Source: Streptococcus salivarius
Lineage (GTDB): Bacteria; Bacillota; Bacilli; Lactobacillales; Streptococcaceae
Assembly (NCBI RefSeq): GCF_009738225.1
Contig: NZ_CP018187.1
Coordinates: 816,501-880,500 of the forward strand
Direction: 5' to 3'
DNA length: 64,000 nucleotides
Shown one piece after another: positions 10,005 to 19,261 of this stretch. Each line of letters begins with the position of its first letter. The first letter of the stretch is position 1. Both the position numbers and the translations under genes were made by a program. The notes under the pieces were generated by a model that was given only the letters and a program-made list of their open reading frames with translations, did not search any database and was not told the origin of the DNA.

Positions 10005-11180
10005 ATGGCAGAAAAAATCGTAATGACAAATGGACAGCTTCAAGTTTCTGATAGTCCAATTATCCCTTTTATTGAAGGGGATGGTGTTGGACATGATATC
10101 TGGAAGAATGCCCAAGCAATCTTTGATAAAGCAGTAGAAGTAGCCTATGAAGGAACGCGTCATATTGAGTGGCAAGAGCTCCTAGCTGGTAAGAAGGCTT
10201 ATGATAAAACAGGAGAATGGTTGCCGAAAAAAACATTGGAGACTATTCGAGAAAGTTTAGTTGCTATTAAGGGTCCGCTTGAGACGCCAGTAGGTGGAGG
10301 GATTCGTTCTTTAAATGTAGCTTTACGTCAAGAACTTGATCTCTACGCTTGTGTTAGACCGGTTCGTTACTTTGAAGGAGTAGCAAGTCCGCTTAAGGAA
10401 CCAGAAAAAACGAATATTACTATTTTTCGTGAAAATACTGAAGATATTTATGCGGGAATTGAATGGGAAGCGGGAACAACAGATGTTAAGCGCGTGATTG
10501 AGTTTCTCCAGACAGAAATGAATGTTAGTAAAATTCGCTTCCCAGAATCAAGTAGTATCGGAATCAAGCCAATTTCAATAGAAGGAAGTAAACGCCTCAT
10601 TCGCTCGGCTATCGACTATGCTCTCAAGAACAATCTAAAAAAAGTGACCTTAGTTCATAAGGGGAATATTCAAAAATTTACAGAAGGTGGCTTCCGTAAA
10701 TGGGGTTATGAATTGGCTCAGGAAGAATATAAAGAAGAATTGCTGGCTGGTCGTTTAGAGATTAATGATATAATCGCGGATAACTTTCTACAACAGATTC
10801 TTTTAAATCCAGAAAAATTTGATGTTGTTGCCTTAACCAACTTGAATGGTGATTATGCCAGTGACGCCTTAGCTGCACAAGTTGGTGGTATCGGCATCTC
10901 CCCTGGAGCCAATATTAACTATCAAACAGGCCATGCTATTTTTGAAGCAACACATGGAACAGCTCCGGATATCGCGGATCAAGATAAGGCTAATCCTTGC
11001 TCAGTTCTATTATCTGGCTGCATGCTTCTAGATTATATTGGTTGGACTGAGGCAGCTCAACTGATTACAAGTGCTATTGAAAAGACATTTAAAGCTGATA
11101 TCTTTACAGCTGACTTGGCATTTGGGAAACAAGCTTATTCAACGAGTGCCTTTAGCAATCAAATTCTTTCAATTATGTGA
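10005..11180 (+). CDS. icd: Isocitrate dehydrogenase (NADP type)
   Basis: 391 residues. It oxidatively decarboxylates isocitrate to 2-oxoglutarate. Motifs are [14 protein letters not shown] at the N-terminus, [14 protein letters not shown] (substrate loop), [17 protein letters not shown] (metal-binding Asp region), and [18 protein letters not shown] (cofactor loop). The Lys in the -DIADQDK- region fits NADP use, but cofactor choice is inferred. Start ATG with GGGAGG 7 nt upstream. It is the last gene of the acnA-citZ-icd unit. No clear intrinsic terminator follows before ptsH. Confidence 0.95.
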   Translation: MAEKIVMTNGQLQVSDSPIIPFIEGDGVGHDIWKNAQAIFDKAVEVAYEGTRHIEWQELLAGKKAYDKTGEWLPKKTLETIRESLVAIKGPLETPVGGGIRSLNVALRQELDLYACVRPVRYFEGVASPLKEPEKTNITIFRENTEDIYAGIEWEAGTTDVKRVIEFLQTEMNVSKIRFPESSSIGIKPISIEGSKRLIRSAIDYALKNNLKKVTLVHKGNIQKFTEGGFRKWGYELAQEEYKEELLAGRLEINDIIADNFLQQILLNPEKFDVVALTNLNGDYASDALAAQVGGIGISPGANINYQTGHAIFEATHGTAPDIADQDKANPCSVLLSGCMLLDYIGWTEAAQLITSAIEKTFKADIFTADLAFGKQAYSTSAFSNQILSIM

Positions 11181-11229
11181 TTGTTTTTGCTCGAAAATGA
11201 AAATTAACGATTGAAAACACCATGAAAGA

Positions 11230-11243
11230 AATTTTCTGAAAAT
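11230..11243. promoter_or_regulatory. Perfect CodY-box match between icd and ptsH
   Basis: AATTTTCTGAAAAT matches the published CodY consensus AATTTTCWGAAAAT at all 14 positions. It lies 49 bp after icd and about 108 bp before the ptsH -35. CodY senses branched-chain amino acids (and GTP in some species). Confidence 0.65.
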
Positions 11244-11350
11244 GTTGTAAATAACTAGAGACTAGTATTTGCTTATGTTTAAAAAATTGAAAATGAGCAG
11301 TAAAATGAGAGACAGGCTTTTGAAAAACTTGTAGAAAGTACGTTTTAACC

Positions 11351-11379
11351 TTGATAATCTCAATTAGCTATGTTATAAT
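11351..11379 (+). promoter_or_regulatory. ptsHI promoter
   Basis: TTGATA, 17-bp spacer, TATAAT: close to the sigma-A consensus, as expected for a highly expressed operon. The -10 ends 62 nt before ptsH. Confidence 0.85.
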
Positions 11380-11441
11380 TCTAAATTGTAAGGGTTATCA
11401 TTGATAACTCAAATATTCCAAACTAAGAAGGAGAATCCATT

Positions 11442-11705
11442 ATGGCTTCTAAAGATTTCCACATTGTTGCAGAAACAGGTATCCACGCACGTCCAGCTAC
11501 TTTGCTTGTTCAAACAGCTAGCAAATTTGCTTCAGATATCACTCTTGACTACAAAGGTAAAGCAGTTAACCTTAAATCAATCATGGGTGTTATGAGCCTT
11601 GGTGTTGGTCAAGGTGCTGACGTAACTATCTCTGCAGAAGGTGCTGATGCTGATGATGCAATCGTAGCAATCGCAGAAACAATGACAAAAGAAGGATTGG
11701 CATAA
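11442..11705 (+). CDS. ptsH: Phosphocarrier protein HPr
   Basis: 87 residues. Cytoplasmic phosphocarrier that takes phosphate from EI at His15 (motif TGIHARPAT) and passes it to sugar-specific EIIA proteins. Ser46 in [12 protein letters not shown] is the regulatory HPr-kinase site, which makes P-Ser-HPr the CcpA corepressor. Full length, with AAGGAG 8 nt before ATG. Codon use is strongly biased, as for highly expressed genes. Followed after 4 nt by ptsI. Confidence 0.98.
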   Translation: MASKDFHIVAETGIHARPATLLVQTASKFASDITLDYKGKAVNLKSIMGVMSLGVGQGADVTISAEGADADDAIVAIAETMTKEGLA

Positions 11706-11709
11706 GAAT

Positions 11710-13443
11710 ATGACAGAAATGCTTAAAGGAATCGCAGCATCTGATGGTGTTGCAGTTGCTAAGGCATATCTGCTTGTTCAACCGGACTTGTCATTTGAAA
11801 CTGTAACAGTTGAAGATACAAGTGCAGAAGAGGCTCGTCTAGATGCTGCTCTAGCGGCGTCACAAGACGAGCTTTCTGTTATCCGTGAAAAAGCAGTTGA
11901 AAGCCTTGGTGAAGAAGCGGCAGCCGTTTTTGATGCTCACTTGATGGTTCTTGCTGACCCAGAAATGACTGGTCAAATTAAAGAAACTATCCGTGCTAAA
12001 CAAGTTAATGCTGAAGCTGCTTTGACAGAAGTAACAGACATGTTTATCGCTATTTTTGAAGGTATGGAAGATAACCCATACATGCAAGAACGTGCAGCGG
12101 ATATTCGTGACGTTACAAAACGTGTGCTTGCTAACTTGCTTGGTAAGAAATTGCCTAACCCGGCAACAATCAACGAAGAATCAATCGTTGTTGCTCATGA
12201 CTTGACACCATCTGATACAGCTCAGTTGAACAAAAAGTACGTAAAAGCCTTTGTTACTAACATCGGTGGACGTACAAGTCACTCAGCTATCATGGCGCGT
12301 ACACTTGAAATCGCAGCCGTTCTTGGAACAAATAACATCACAGAACTTGTCAAAGATGGTGATGTTTTGGCTGTTTCAGGTATTACTGGTGAAGTTGTTA
12401 TCAACCCAACTGAAGAGCAAATTGCTGAGTTCAAAGCAGCTGGTGAAGCTTACGCTAAACAAAAAGCTGAATGGGCTCTCCTTAAAGATGCTCAAACAGT
12501 TACTGCTGATGGAAAACATTTCGAATTGGCTGCCAACATCGGTACACCTAAAGACGTTGAAGGTGTAAATGATAACGGTGCTGAAGCTGTTGGTCTCTAT
12601 CGTACAGAATTCTTGTATATGGATTCTCAAGACTTCCCAACTGAAGATGACCAATATGAAGCTTACAAAGCAGTTCTTGAAGGTATGAACGGTAAACCTG
12701 TTGTCGTTCGTACAATGGATATCGGTGGGGATAAAGAACTCCCTTACTTCGACCTTCCTAAAGAAATGAACCCATTCTTGGGTTACCGTGCTTTGCGTAT
12801 TTCTATCTCTGAAACTGGTAATCAAATGTTCCGTACACAATTGCGTGCTTTGCTTCGTGCATCTGTTCACGGTAAATTGCGTATCATGTTCCCAATGGTT
12901 GCTTTGTTGACTGAGTTCCGTACTGCTAAAGGTATTCTTGAAGAAGAAAAAGCTAAATTGGTTGCTGAAGGTGTTGCCGTTGCAGACGATATCGAAGTAG
13001 GTATCATGATTGAAATCCCAGCTGCAGCTATGCTTGCTGACCAATTTGCTAAGGAAGTTGATTTCTTCTCAATTGGCACAAATGACCTTATACAATACAC
13101 AATGGCTGCTGACCGTATGAACGAACAAGTTTCATACCTTTACCAACCATATAACCCATCAATCCTTCGTTTGATTAACAATGTTATCAAAGCGGCTCAC
13201 GCTGAAGGTAAATGGGCTGGTATGTGTGGTGAAATGGCTGGTGACCAAACTGCTGTTCCACTTCTTGTTGGAATGGGATTGGATGAGTTCTCAATGTCAG
13301 CGACATCTGTTCTTCGTACACGTAGCTTGATGAAGAAACTTGACACAGCTAAAATGGAAGAATACGCTAACCGTGCTCTTACTGAATGTGCAACAATGGA
13401 AGAAGTTCTTGAACTTTCAAAAGAATACGTTAACGTAGACTAA
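11710..13443 (+). CDS. ptsI: PTS enzyme I
   Basis: 577 residues. It autophosphorylates with phosphoenolpyruvate and phosphorylates HPr. The active-site His is in [12 protein letters not shown] (His191 with this start). The C-terminal PEP-binding domain shows the expected [15 protein letters not shown] and GMCGEMAGD motifs, including the conserved Cys. The start is not fully decided: ATG 11710 has only a weak ribosome site in the end of ptsH, and ATG 11719 (MLKGIAAS) is three codons on. Coupled to ptsH and ended by a terminator. Confidence 0.97.
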   Translation: MTEMLKGIAASDGVAVAKAYLLVQPDLSFETVTVEDTSAEEARLDAALAASQDELSVIREKAVESLGEEAAAVFDAHLMVLADPEMTGQIKETIRAKQVNAEAALTEVTDMFIAIFEGMEDNPYMQERAADIRDVTKRVLANLLGKKLPNPATINEESIVVAHDLTPSDTAQLNKKYVKAFVTNIGGRTSHSAIMARTLEIAAVLGTNNITELVKDGDVLAVSGITGEVVINPTEEQIAEFKAAGEAYAKQKAEWALLKDAQTVTADGKHFELAANIGTPKDVEGVNDNGAEAVGLYRTEFLYMDSQDFPTEDDQYEAYKAVLEGMNGKPVVVRTMDIGGDKELPYFDLPKEMNPFLGYRALRISISETGNQMFRTQLRALLRASVHGKLRIMFPMVALLTEFRTAKGILEEEKAKLVAEGVAVADDIEVGIMIEIPAAAMLADQFAKEVDFFSIGTNDLIQYTMAADRMNEQVSYLYQPYNPSILRLINNVIKAAHAEGKWAGMCGEMAGDQTAVPLLVGMGLDEFSMSATSVLRTRSLMKKLDTAKMEEYANRALTECATMEEVLELSKEYVNVD

Positions 13444-13447
13444 TCAT

Positions 13448-13479
13448 AAAAAGTGGAGGCTTAGGCTTTCACTTTTTTT
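13448..13479 (+). terminator. Terminator of ptsHI
   Basis: Stem AAAGTGGAGGC/GCTTTCACTTT (two G-U pairs) with a TTA loop and a seven-T tail, directly after ptsI. Confidence 0.85.
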
Positions 13480-13572
13480 ATATCTAAACGGAGACAAAAT
13501 AATTGACTCATTCTTTAGTTAGGAGTAGAATACGGCTAACCTAGGTTAACAATTTTAACTATTTTTTGTCAA

Positions 13573-13586
13573 AATTTTCTGAATAA
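13573..13586. promoter_or_regulatory. CodY-like site upstream of gapN
   Basis: AATTTTCTGAATAA matches 12 of 14 positions of the CodY consensus and ends 14 bp before the gapN -35. Confidence 0.4.
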
Positions 13587-13600
13587 TTCTCGTTTAAATC

Positions 13601-13629
13601 TTGGAATATTTCTAAAAAAATGATAAAAT
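13601..13629 (+). promoter_or_regulatory. gapN promoter
   Basis: TTGGAA, 17-bp spacer, TAAAAT. A second possible -10 (TATAAT) lies at about 13636. Confidence 0.65.
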
Positions 13630-13661
13630 AGGTCTTATAATAGATAAAAGGAGTTACTATC

Positions 13662-15095
13662 TTGGCTAAACAATACAAAAACTATGTCAATGGTGAGTGG
13701 AAAACATCTGAAAACGAAATTACTATTTACGCACCTGCAAACGGTGAGGAACTTGGATCAGTTCCAGCGATGAGCCAAGCTGAAGTAGACGAAGTCTACG
13801 CAGCAGCTAAAGCAGCACTCCCAGCATGGCGTGCGCTTTCATATGCTGAACGTGCAGCTTACCTTCATAAAGCAGCAGATATCTTGGAACGTGATGCAGA
13901 AAAAATCGGTCAAGTTCTTTCTAAAGAAATCTCTAAAGGTTTGAAATCTGCAATCGGTGAAGTTGTTCGTACTGCTGAAATCATCCACTATGCAGCTGAA
14001 GAAGGTTTGCGTTTGGAAGGTGAAGTACTTGAAGGTGGTGCCTTTGACGCTGGTAGCAAGAAAAAAATTGCTGTTGTTCGTCGCGAACCAGTAGGTCTTG
14101 TCCTTGCTATTTCACCATTTAACTATCCAGTAAACTTGGCTGGTTCTAAAATTGCTCCTGCCTTGATTGCTGGTGACGTTGTTGCCTTCAAACCACCAAC
14201 ACAAGGTTCTATCTCAGGTCTTCTTTTGGTTGAAGCATTTGTTGAAGCTGGTATCCCTGCAGGTGTCTTGAACTCTATCACAGGTCGTGGTTCTGTTATC
14301 GGTGACTACATTGTTGAGCACAAAGCAGTTGATTTCATCAACTTTACAGGTTCAACACCAGTTGGTGAAAACATCGGTCGTTTGGCAGCTATGCGTCCAA
14401 TCATGCTTGAACTTGGTGGTAAAGATGCCGCTATCGTTCTTGAAGATGCTGACCTTGACTTGACTGCTAAAAACATTGTTGCTGGTGCCTTTGACTATTC
14501 AGGTCAACGTTGTACAGCTATCAAACGTGTCCTTGTAATGGATAGCGTTGCAGATGAATTGGTAGAAAAAGTAACTGCTTTGGTAGGTAATATCACTGTT
14601 GGTATGCCTGAAGAAAGCGCAAGCGTTACACCACTTATCGATACAAAAGCAGCTGACTTCGTTCAAGGTTTGATTGATGATGCCGTTGAACAAGGTGCTA
14701 CTGCTAAAACTGAATTGAAACGTGAAGGCAACCTTATCTACCCAGCTGTTTTTGACCATGTGACAACTGACATGCGTCTTGCTTGGGAAGAACCATTTGG
14801 TCCAGTATTGCCATTCATCCGTGTATCTTCAGTTGAAGAAGCAATCAAGATTTCTAACGAATCTGAATTTGGTCTTCAAGGTGCAGTCTTCACTCAAGAC
14901 TACCCACGTGCGTTTGCAATTGCTGAACAACTTGAAGTTGGTACAGTTCACATCAACAACAAAACACAACGTGGTACAGATAACTTCCCATTCCTTGGTA
15001 TTAAAGGATCTGGTGCCGGAACTCAAGGTGTGAAATACTCTATCGAAGCTATGACTCGTGTGAAATCAACAGTATTTGATATTGCAAACTACTAA
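13662..15095 (+). CDS. gapN: NADP-dependent non-phosphorylating glyceraldehyde-3-phosphate dehydrogenase
   Basis: 477 residues, aldehyde dehydrogenase superfamily. It oxidises glyceraldehyde-3-phosphate straight to 3-phosphoglycerate with NADP, giving NADPH but no ATP. Catalytic Cys284 is in GQRCTA and the general-base Glu250 in MLELGGKD. The N-terminal AKQYKNYVNGEWK is characteristic of streptococcal GapN. The start is TTG (13662), chosen because AAAGGAG lies 8 nt upstream and the family N-terminus begins there. Monocistronic, between its own promoter and terminator. It likely supplies NADPH, since glycolytic flux is high and the pentose pathway limited in these bacteria. Confidence 0.96.
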   Translation: MAKQYKNYVNGEWKTSENEITIYAPANGEELGSVPAMSQAEVDEVYAAAKAALPAWRALSYAERAAYLHKAADILERDAEKIGQVLSKEISKGLKSAIGEVVRTAEIIHYAAEEGLRLEGEVLEGGAFDAGSKKKIAVVRREPVGLVLAISPFNYPVNLAGSKIAPALIAGDVVAFKPPTQGSISGLLLVEAFVEAGIPAGVLNSITGRGSVIGDYIVEHKAVDFINFTGSTPVGENIGRLAAMRPIMLELGGKDAAIVLEDADLDLTAKNIVAGAFDYSGQRCTAIKRVLVMDSVADELVEKVTALVGNITVGMPEESASVTPLIDTKAADFVQGLIDDAVEQGATAKTELKREGNLIYPAVFDHVTTDMRLAWEEPFGPVLPFIRVSSVEEAIKISNESEFGLQGAVFTQDYPRAFAIAEQLEVGTVHINNKTQRGTDNFPFLGIKGSGAGTQGVKYSIEAMTRVKSTVFDIANY

Positions 15096-15126
15096 GAGTT
15101 TAGCTATTCAATCATTAAAAAAGTGT

Positions 15127-15155
15127 AAAGAGTCCCCATTATTGGGGCTCTTTTT
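15127..15155 (+). terminator. Terminator of gapN
   Basis: AAAGAGTCCCC, loop ATTATT, GGGGCTCTTTTT (one bulged base). Confidence 0.85.
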
Positions 15156-15166
15156 CTTTTAAAATA

Positions 15167-15175
15167 TGGTATAAT
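15167..15175 (+). promoter_or_regulatory. Extended -10 promoter of the esterase/ATP-grasp operon
   Basis: TGG followed by TATAAT, 12 bp after the gapN terminator. No convincing -35. It ends 35 nt before the first gene. Confidence 0.55.
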
Positions 15176-15210
15176 AGAACTAAATTTCGAATATAGAGAG
15201 TTTTCTGACA

Positions 15211-16038
15211 ATGAATAAATCTTATTTTTACTTGGTTATGAAGACCCATGAATTAGAGGTGCCATACACTGGTAAACTTCGTCGTGTGCGTGTTCTTCTA
15301 CCTAAGAACTATGAAACGGATACAGATCGTTCTTACCCTGTCGTGTATTTCCATGATGGTCAGAATGTTCTTTATAGTAAGGAGTCATTTTCTGGATATT
15401 CTTGGAAGATTATCCCAACAATCAAGCGTAATCCTGATATTTCGCGCATGATTGTTGTAGCCATCGATAATGATGGCCCTGGCCGTATGAATGAGTATTC
15501 TGCGTGGAAGTACCAAGAATCTAATATCCCTGGTGTTCAGTTCGGAGGCAAGGGAGTAGAGTATGCGGAGTTTGTCATGGATGTGGTTAAACCCTTTATT
15601 GACAAGGAGTACCGTACCTTCTCAGATCGTCAGCATACAGCTATGATTGGTTCATCTCTTGGTGGTAATATCACTCAGTTTATGGGGCTTGATTATAAGG
15701 AGCAGATTGGTTGTCTTGGGGTATTTTCTTCAGCTAACTGGTTGCATCAAGATGCCTTTGATCGTTACATGTCGCGTCAAAAGCTCGATGCAGATCAACG
15801 TGTCTACATTTATGTAGGGACTGAGGAAGCTGATGATACTGACAAGACCTTGATGGCTGGTAACATTAAGCAGGCTTATATTGACTCTTCATTGAGCTAT
15901 TACCATGATTTGATCGCTCGTGGGGTTGATTTGGAAAATATCAAGATTCACATTCAATCTGGTGCTGAACACAATGAAGAAGCTTGGGCCGAGAATTTAC
16001 CAGACTGTCTTCGCTTTTTCGCTGAAAAGTGGGACTAG
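15211..16038 (+). CDS. Putative esterase (esterase D/S-formylglutathione hydrolase-like alpha/beta hydrolase)
   Basis: 275 residues, with no signal peptide, so cytoplasmic. It belongs to the alpha/beta-hydrolase 'putative esterase' family (PF00756 type). The nucleophile elbow is GSSLG with Ser149, and the likely oxyanion/strand segment is YPVVYFHDGQN near residues 42-52. A late His (AEHNEEAW region, about residue 254) fits the catalytic triad. Natural substrate unknown. First of three tightly spaced genes (46-nt gaps) with a second hydrolase and an ATP-grasp ligase. The start at 15211 has a weak AGAGAG site 10 nt upstream; ATG 15238 is an alternative without a ribosome site. Confidence 0.85.
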   Translation: MNKSYFYLVMKTHELEVPYTGKLRRVRVLLPKNYETDTDRSYPVVYFHDGQNVLYSKESFSGYSWKIIPTIKRNPDISRMIVVAIDNDGPGRMNEYSAWKYQESNIPGVQFGGKGVEYAEFVMDVVKPFIDKEYRTFSDRQHTAMIGSSLGGNITQFMGLDYKEQIGCLGVFSSANWLHQDAFDRYMSRQKLDADQRVYIYVGTEEADDTDKTLMAGNIKQAYIDSSLSYYHDLIARGVDLENIKIHIQSGAEHNEEAWAENLPDCLRFFAEKWD

Positions 16039-16084
16039 TCTATATTAACGAAAATTATTTTAATTTAGGAAAAGGAATATAAAT

Positions 16085-16825
16085 ATGAATATCGAACATC
16101 TTAGCCACTGGAGTGGTCAACTTAATCGTGAAATGTATGTTAACCGTTATGGGCACGCTGGTATCCCTGTTGTGGTTTTTGCGTCATCAGGTGGTAGCCA
16201 TAACGAATACTATGACTTTGGTATGATTGATGCTTGTGCACGTTTTATCGAAGAAGGACGCGTACAATTCTTTACGCTATCAAGTGTGGACAGTGAAAGC
16301 TGGCTTTGTGATTGGAAAAATCCACACGATCGTGCTGAAATGCATCGTGCCTATGAACGTTATGTTATTGAAGAAGCTATTCCGTTTATCAAACACAAAA
16401 CTGGTTGGTTTGATCCAATGATGACAACAGGATGTTCAATGGGTGCTTACCATGCGCTTAATTTCTTCTTGCAACACCCTGATGTTTTCAATAAAGTAGT
16501 AGCCCTTAGTGGTGTCTATGATGCTCGTTTCTTTGTGGGTGAGTTTGGAGGGGATGAAGCTATTTACCAAAATTCCCCATCAGATTATATCTGGAACCAA
16601 AATGATGGTTGGTTTATCGACCGCTACCGTCAAGCTGAGATCATCGTATGTACAGGTCTTGGTGCTTGGGAACAAGATGGTCTTCCATCTTACTATAAAC
16701 TCAAGGAAGCCTTTGAACAAAAGAACATTCCAGCTTGGTTCTCTGAGTGGGGCCATGATGTCGCTCACGATTGGGAATGGTGGCGTAAACAAATGCCTTA
16801 TTTCCTTGACAATATGAACCTATAA
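16085..16825 (+). CDS. Putative esterase, alpha/beta hydrolase
   Basis: 246 residues, cytoplasmic. The nucleophile elbow is GCSMG with Ser118. The C-terminal GHDVAHDWEWW region probably carries the catalytic His. It belongs to the same broad esterase class as the gene before it but is clearly divergent, so this is a pair and not a recent duplication. AAAGGAA lies 7-8 nt before ATG. It sits between the first hydrolase and the ATP-grasp gene with 46-nt spacers on each side. The pairing suggests that the two hydrolases and the ligase act on related ester or amide compounds. That is inference; no substrate can be read from the sequence. Confidence 0.83.
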   Translation: MNIEHLSHWSGQLNREMYVNRYGHAGIPVVVFASSGGSHNEYYDFGMIDACARFIEEGRVQFFTLSSVDSESWLCDWKNPHDRAEMHRAYERYVIEEAIPFIKHKTGWFDPMMTTGCSMGAYHALNFFLQHPDVFNKVVALSGVYDARFFVGEFGGDEAIYQNSPSDYIWNQNDGWFIDRYRQAEIIVCTGLGAWEQDGLPSYYKLKEAFEQKNIPAWFSEWGHDVAHDWEWWRKQMPYFLDNMNL

Positions 16826-16871
16826 TTTCTTTGTCTATCCTATCTAAATAACTATAAAAGAGGAATCACTA

Positions 16872-18035
16872 ATGAATTATCTTGTTATTTCACCATACTA
16901 TCCACAAAACTTCCAACAGTTTACAGTTGAACTTGCAAATAAGGGAATCACAGTTCTTGGTATTGGTCAAGAGCCTTATGAGCAATTGGATCAACCTTTG
17001 AAAGATGCATTGACTGAGTACTTCCGTGTAGACAATTTGGAAAACTTGGATGAAGTTAAGCGTGCCGTAGCCTTTCTTTTCTACAAACATGGTCCAATCG
17101 ACCGTATCGAATCTCATAATGAATACTGGTTGGAATTGGATGCAGCACTTCGTGAACAGTTCAATGTTTTTGGTGCTAAGCCAGAAGACCTTAAGAAAAC
17201 TAAATTCAAGTCTGAAATGAAGAAACTCTTCCAAAAAGCTGGTGTTCCAGTTGTGCCTGGTGCTGTTATTAAAACTGACGAAGATGTGGATAAAGCTGTG
17301 AAAGAAATTGGTCTTCCAATGATTGCTAAGCCAGATAATGGGGTTGGTGCAGCTGCAACCTTCAAACTTGAAACAGAAGATGATATCAATCATTTCAAGG
17401 CTGAGTGGGACCATGAAACAGTTTATTTCTTTGAAAAATTTGTAACTTCAAGTGAAATCTGTACTTTCGATGGTTTGATTGATCATGATGGTAATATTGT
17501 CTTCTCAACAACTTTCGATTATGCTCACACTCCACTTGACTTGATGATTTACAAGATGGACAATTCTTACTACGTTCTTAAGGATATGGATCCTAAGTTA
17601 CGTAAGTATGGTGAGGCAATTGTCAAAGAATTTGGTATGAAGGAACGTTTCTTCCATATTGAGTTCTTCCGTGATGGTGACGATTATATTGCTATTGAAT
17701 ATAACAACCGTCCAGCAGGTGGCTTCACAATCGACGTCTATAACTATGCTCATTCTTTCGATTTGTACAAGGGCTATGCGGATATCGTTGCTGGAGAACC
17801 ATTCCCAGCTTCTCAGTTTGAGCCACTTTACTGTTTAGCAACTTCACGTCGTGCAAGCTCACACTATGCTTACTCAGAAGAAGAACTTTTTGATAAGTAT
17901 CGTGAACAACTTAAAGTTAAGAAAATCATGCCTGCAGCCTTTGCAGAGTTGCAAGGTGACTTCCTTTATATGTTGACAACTCCAAGTCGTGAGGAAATGG
18001 AACAAATGATTGAGGACTTTGGTAAAAAAGCCTAA
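16872..18035 (+). CDS. ATP-grasp domain protein, putative carboxylate-amine ligase
   Basis: 387 residues. The ATP-grasp fold couples ATP hydrolysis to joining a carboxylate and an amine or thiol through an acyl-phosphate. Visible parts are an N-terminal Rossmann-like pre-domain (MNYLVISPYYPQN, 1-110), the ATP-binding Lys/Gly loop (LPMIAKPDNGVGAAATFKL, about 148-167), and the metal-binding acidic motif FFHIEFFRDG...IAIEYNNRPAGG (about 259-283). It is not one of the housekeeping ATP-grasp enzymes (purK, carB, ddl, gshB) by its motifs and context. Third and last gene of the hydrolase-hydrolase-ligase operon. The substrates are unknown; the pair of esterases may recycle or trim its product. Confidence 0.8.
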   Translation: MNYLVISPYYPQNFQQFTVELANKGITVLGIGQEPYEQLDQPLKDALTEYFRVDNLENLDEVKRAVAFLFYKHGPIDRIESHNEYWLELDAALREQFNVFGAKPEDLKKTKFKSEMKKLFQKAGVPVVPGAVIKTDEDVDKAVKEIGLPMIAKPDNGVGAAATFKLETEDDINHFKAEWDHETVYFFEKFVTSSEICTFDGLIDHDGNIVFSTTFDYAHTPLDLMIYKMDNSYYVLKDMDPKLRKYGEAIVKEFGMKERFFHIEFFRDGDDYIAIEYNNRPAGGFTIDVYNYAHSFDLYKGYADIVAGEPFPASQFEPLYCLATSRRASSHYAYSEEELFDKYREQLKVKKIMPAAFAELQGDFLYMLTTPSREEMEQMIEDFGKKA

Positions 18036-18047
18036 TCTGTATATGTT

Positions 18048-18079
18048 AAAAGCACTTCAGAGTAAACTGAAGTGCTTTT
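18048..18079. terminator. Bidirectional terminator between the ATP-grasp gene and the helicase
   Basis: Perfect 13-bp stem AAAAGCACTTCAG/CTGAAGTGCTTTT with a 6-nt loop, between convergent genes. Confidence 0.9.
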
Positions 18080-18087
18080 GTAATGGC

Positions 18088-19170
18088 TTATTTTTCGTGG
18101 AGTTCTTGGTTTTTAAGAACCAGTTCTGATACTTTAGCGAATTTTTTAAGTTTTTTGAGGTCTTCTGGATGGGTTACCAAGCTAATGACGCTACCTTCAT
18201 TTCCCATACGTCCGGTACGACCTGCACGGTGAGTGTAGGCTTCACGGTCTCGAGGAATATCGAAGTTGATGACCACTTCCAGATTTTCAATATCGATGCC
18301 TCGTGCCAATAGGTCAGTACCTAGTAAGAGTGAAATCTCATGGTTCTTGAATTTTTCCAAGATAACCTTACGGAATTTGACGTTGATGTCACTTGCCAAT
18401 GATACTGCTGAAGCTCCGTTAAATTGGAGGCGTTCTTCAGTAGCACCAAGGTCAGAAAGACTGTTGAAAAAGACAAGGCCACGGAAGTCAGGAATATTGG
18501 AGAACTTACGGAGAAGTTCGACACGGTTACGTTTATCAACACTGATATAATAATGTTTGATGGTGTCTAGTTCCTGATCAGATAGGTCATAAACGATAGT
18601 ATTTTCGACAAGATCTTGATCGTCAATTTTGTTGGTTGCCGAAATATAAATCATTTGATGGTCACGAGGAACATGGTGGCTGATTTTTGTCACAAAGTGG
18701 TATTGGCTATCACTGAGAAGCTCATCAAATTCATCAAGGACGATAGTATTGACGTTCATCATCTTGATCTTTTTGAGTTTAATCAGCTCAAAGACACGGC
18801 CAGGGGTTCCGATGAGAATTTCCGGTCCTTTCTTCAGGCGTTCAATTTGTCGCTTTTGACTAGAGCCAGAAAGGAAGAGCTGGGCAGTGAGTCCTAGTGG
18901 CTCAGCCCACTGTTTGGTTACGTCGAAAATCTGTCCAGCAAGTTCAGAATTAGGTGCTAGGATAAGCAGTTGCTGAGCTTTTTTGGGTTTGAGTTTGAGG
19001 AGCAGTGGGAGAAGGTAGGCAAGGGTCTTACCTGTTCCTGTAGGACTGATACCTAGGACATTATCTCCTTCAGTGATTGGTGCAAAGAGTTCTTTTTGAA
19101 TGGCAGTCTCTGTAGTGATTCCTTTTTCTTTAAGGAGGTCTTGCCATTGTTCAGTAAAGTTTTTAAACAT
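18088..19170 (-). CDS. DEAD-box-family RNA helicase, DEFD variant
   Basis: 360 residues, a short helicase core without a C-terminal RNA-binding extension. Motif I SPTGTGKT (residues 42-49), Ia APNSELAGQ, Ib TPGR, motif II DEFD (146-149), motif III SAT (177-179), motif V ARGIDIENL, motif VI HRAGRTGRMG. Motif II reads DEFD instead of DEAD. The two acidic residues that bind Mg-ATP are kept, so activity is expected. The length and features resemble the small YfmL/CshC-like helicases used in ribosome assembly or cold growth in Firmicutes; this assignment is tentative. It is divergent from udk, with a 91-bp shared upstream region. Confidence 0.88.
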   Translation of the reverse strand: MFKNFTEQWQDLLKEKGITTETAIQKELFAPITEGDNVLGISPTGTGKTLAYLLPLLLKLKPKKAQQLLILAPNSELAGQIFDVTKQWAEPLGLTAQLFLSGSSQKRQIERLKKGPEILIGTPGRVFELIKLKKIKMMNVNTIVLDEFDELLSDSQYHFVTKISHHVPRDHQMIYISATNKIDDQDLVENTIVYDLSDQELDTIKHYYISVDKRNRVELLRKFSNIPDFRGLVFFNSLSDLGATEERLQFNGASAVSLASDINVKFRKVILEKFKNHEISLLLGTDLLARGIDIENLEVVINFDIPRDREAYTHRAGRTGRMGNEGSVISLVTHPEDLKKLKKFAKVSELVLKNQELHEK

Positions 19171-19261
19171 AAAAGTCTCATTTTCTATATGGATTTGCTT
19201 TTATTATATCATGATTTAGTGTAGAATAGATAAGAAAGACTATATTAGATAGGAATTTACC

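Noticed and set aside
12376..13044. Minus-strand 222-codon ORF inside ptsI
   Set aside because: A shadow of a strongly codon-biased gene, rich in Phe/Ser/Cys with no homology signal. Enzyme I on the plus strand is complete.
16890..17414. Minus-strand 174-codon ORF inside the ATP-grasp gene
   Set aside because: Antisense shadow with Phe/Ile-rich composition and no start signal; the plus gene has full ATP-grasp motifs.
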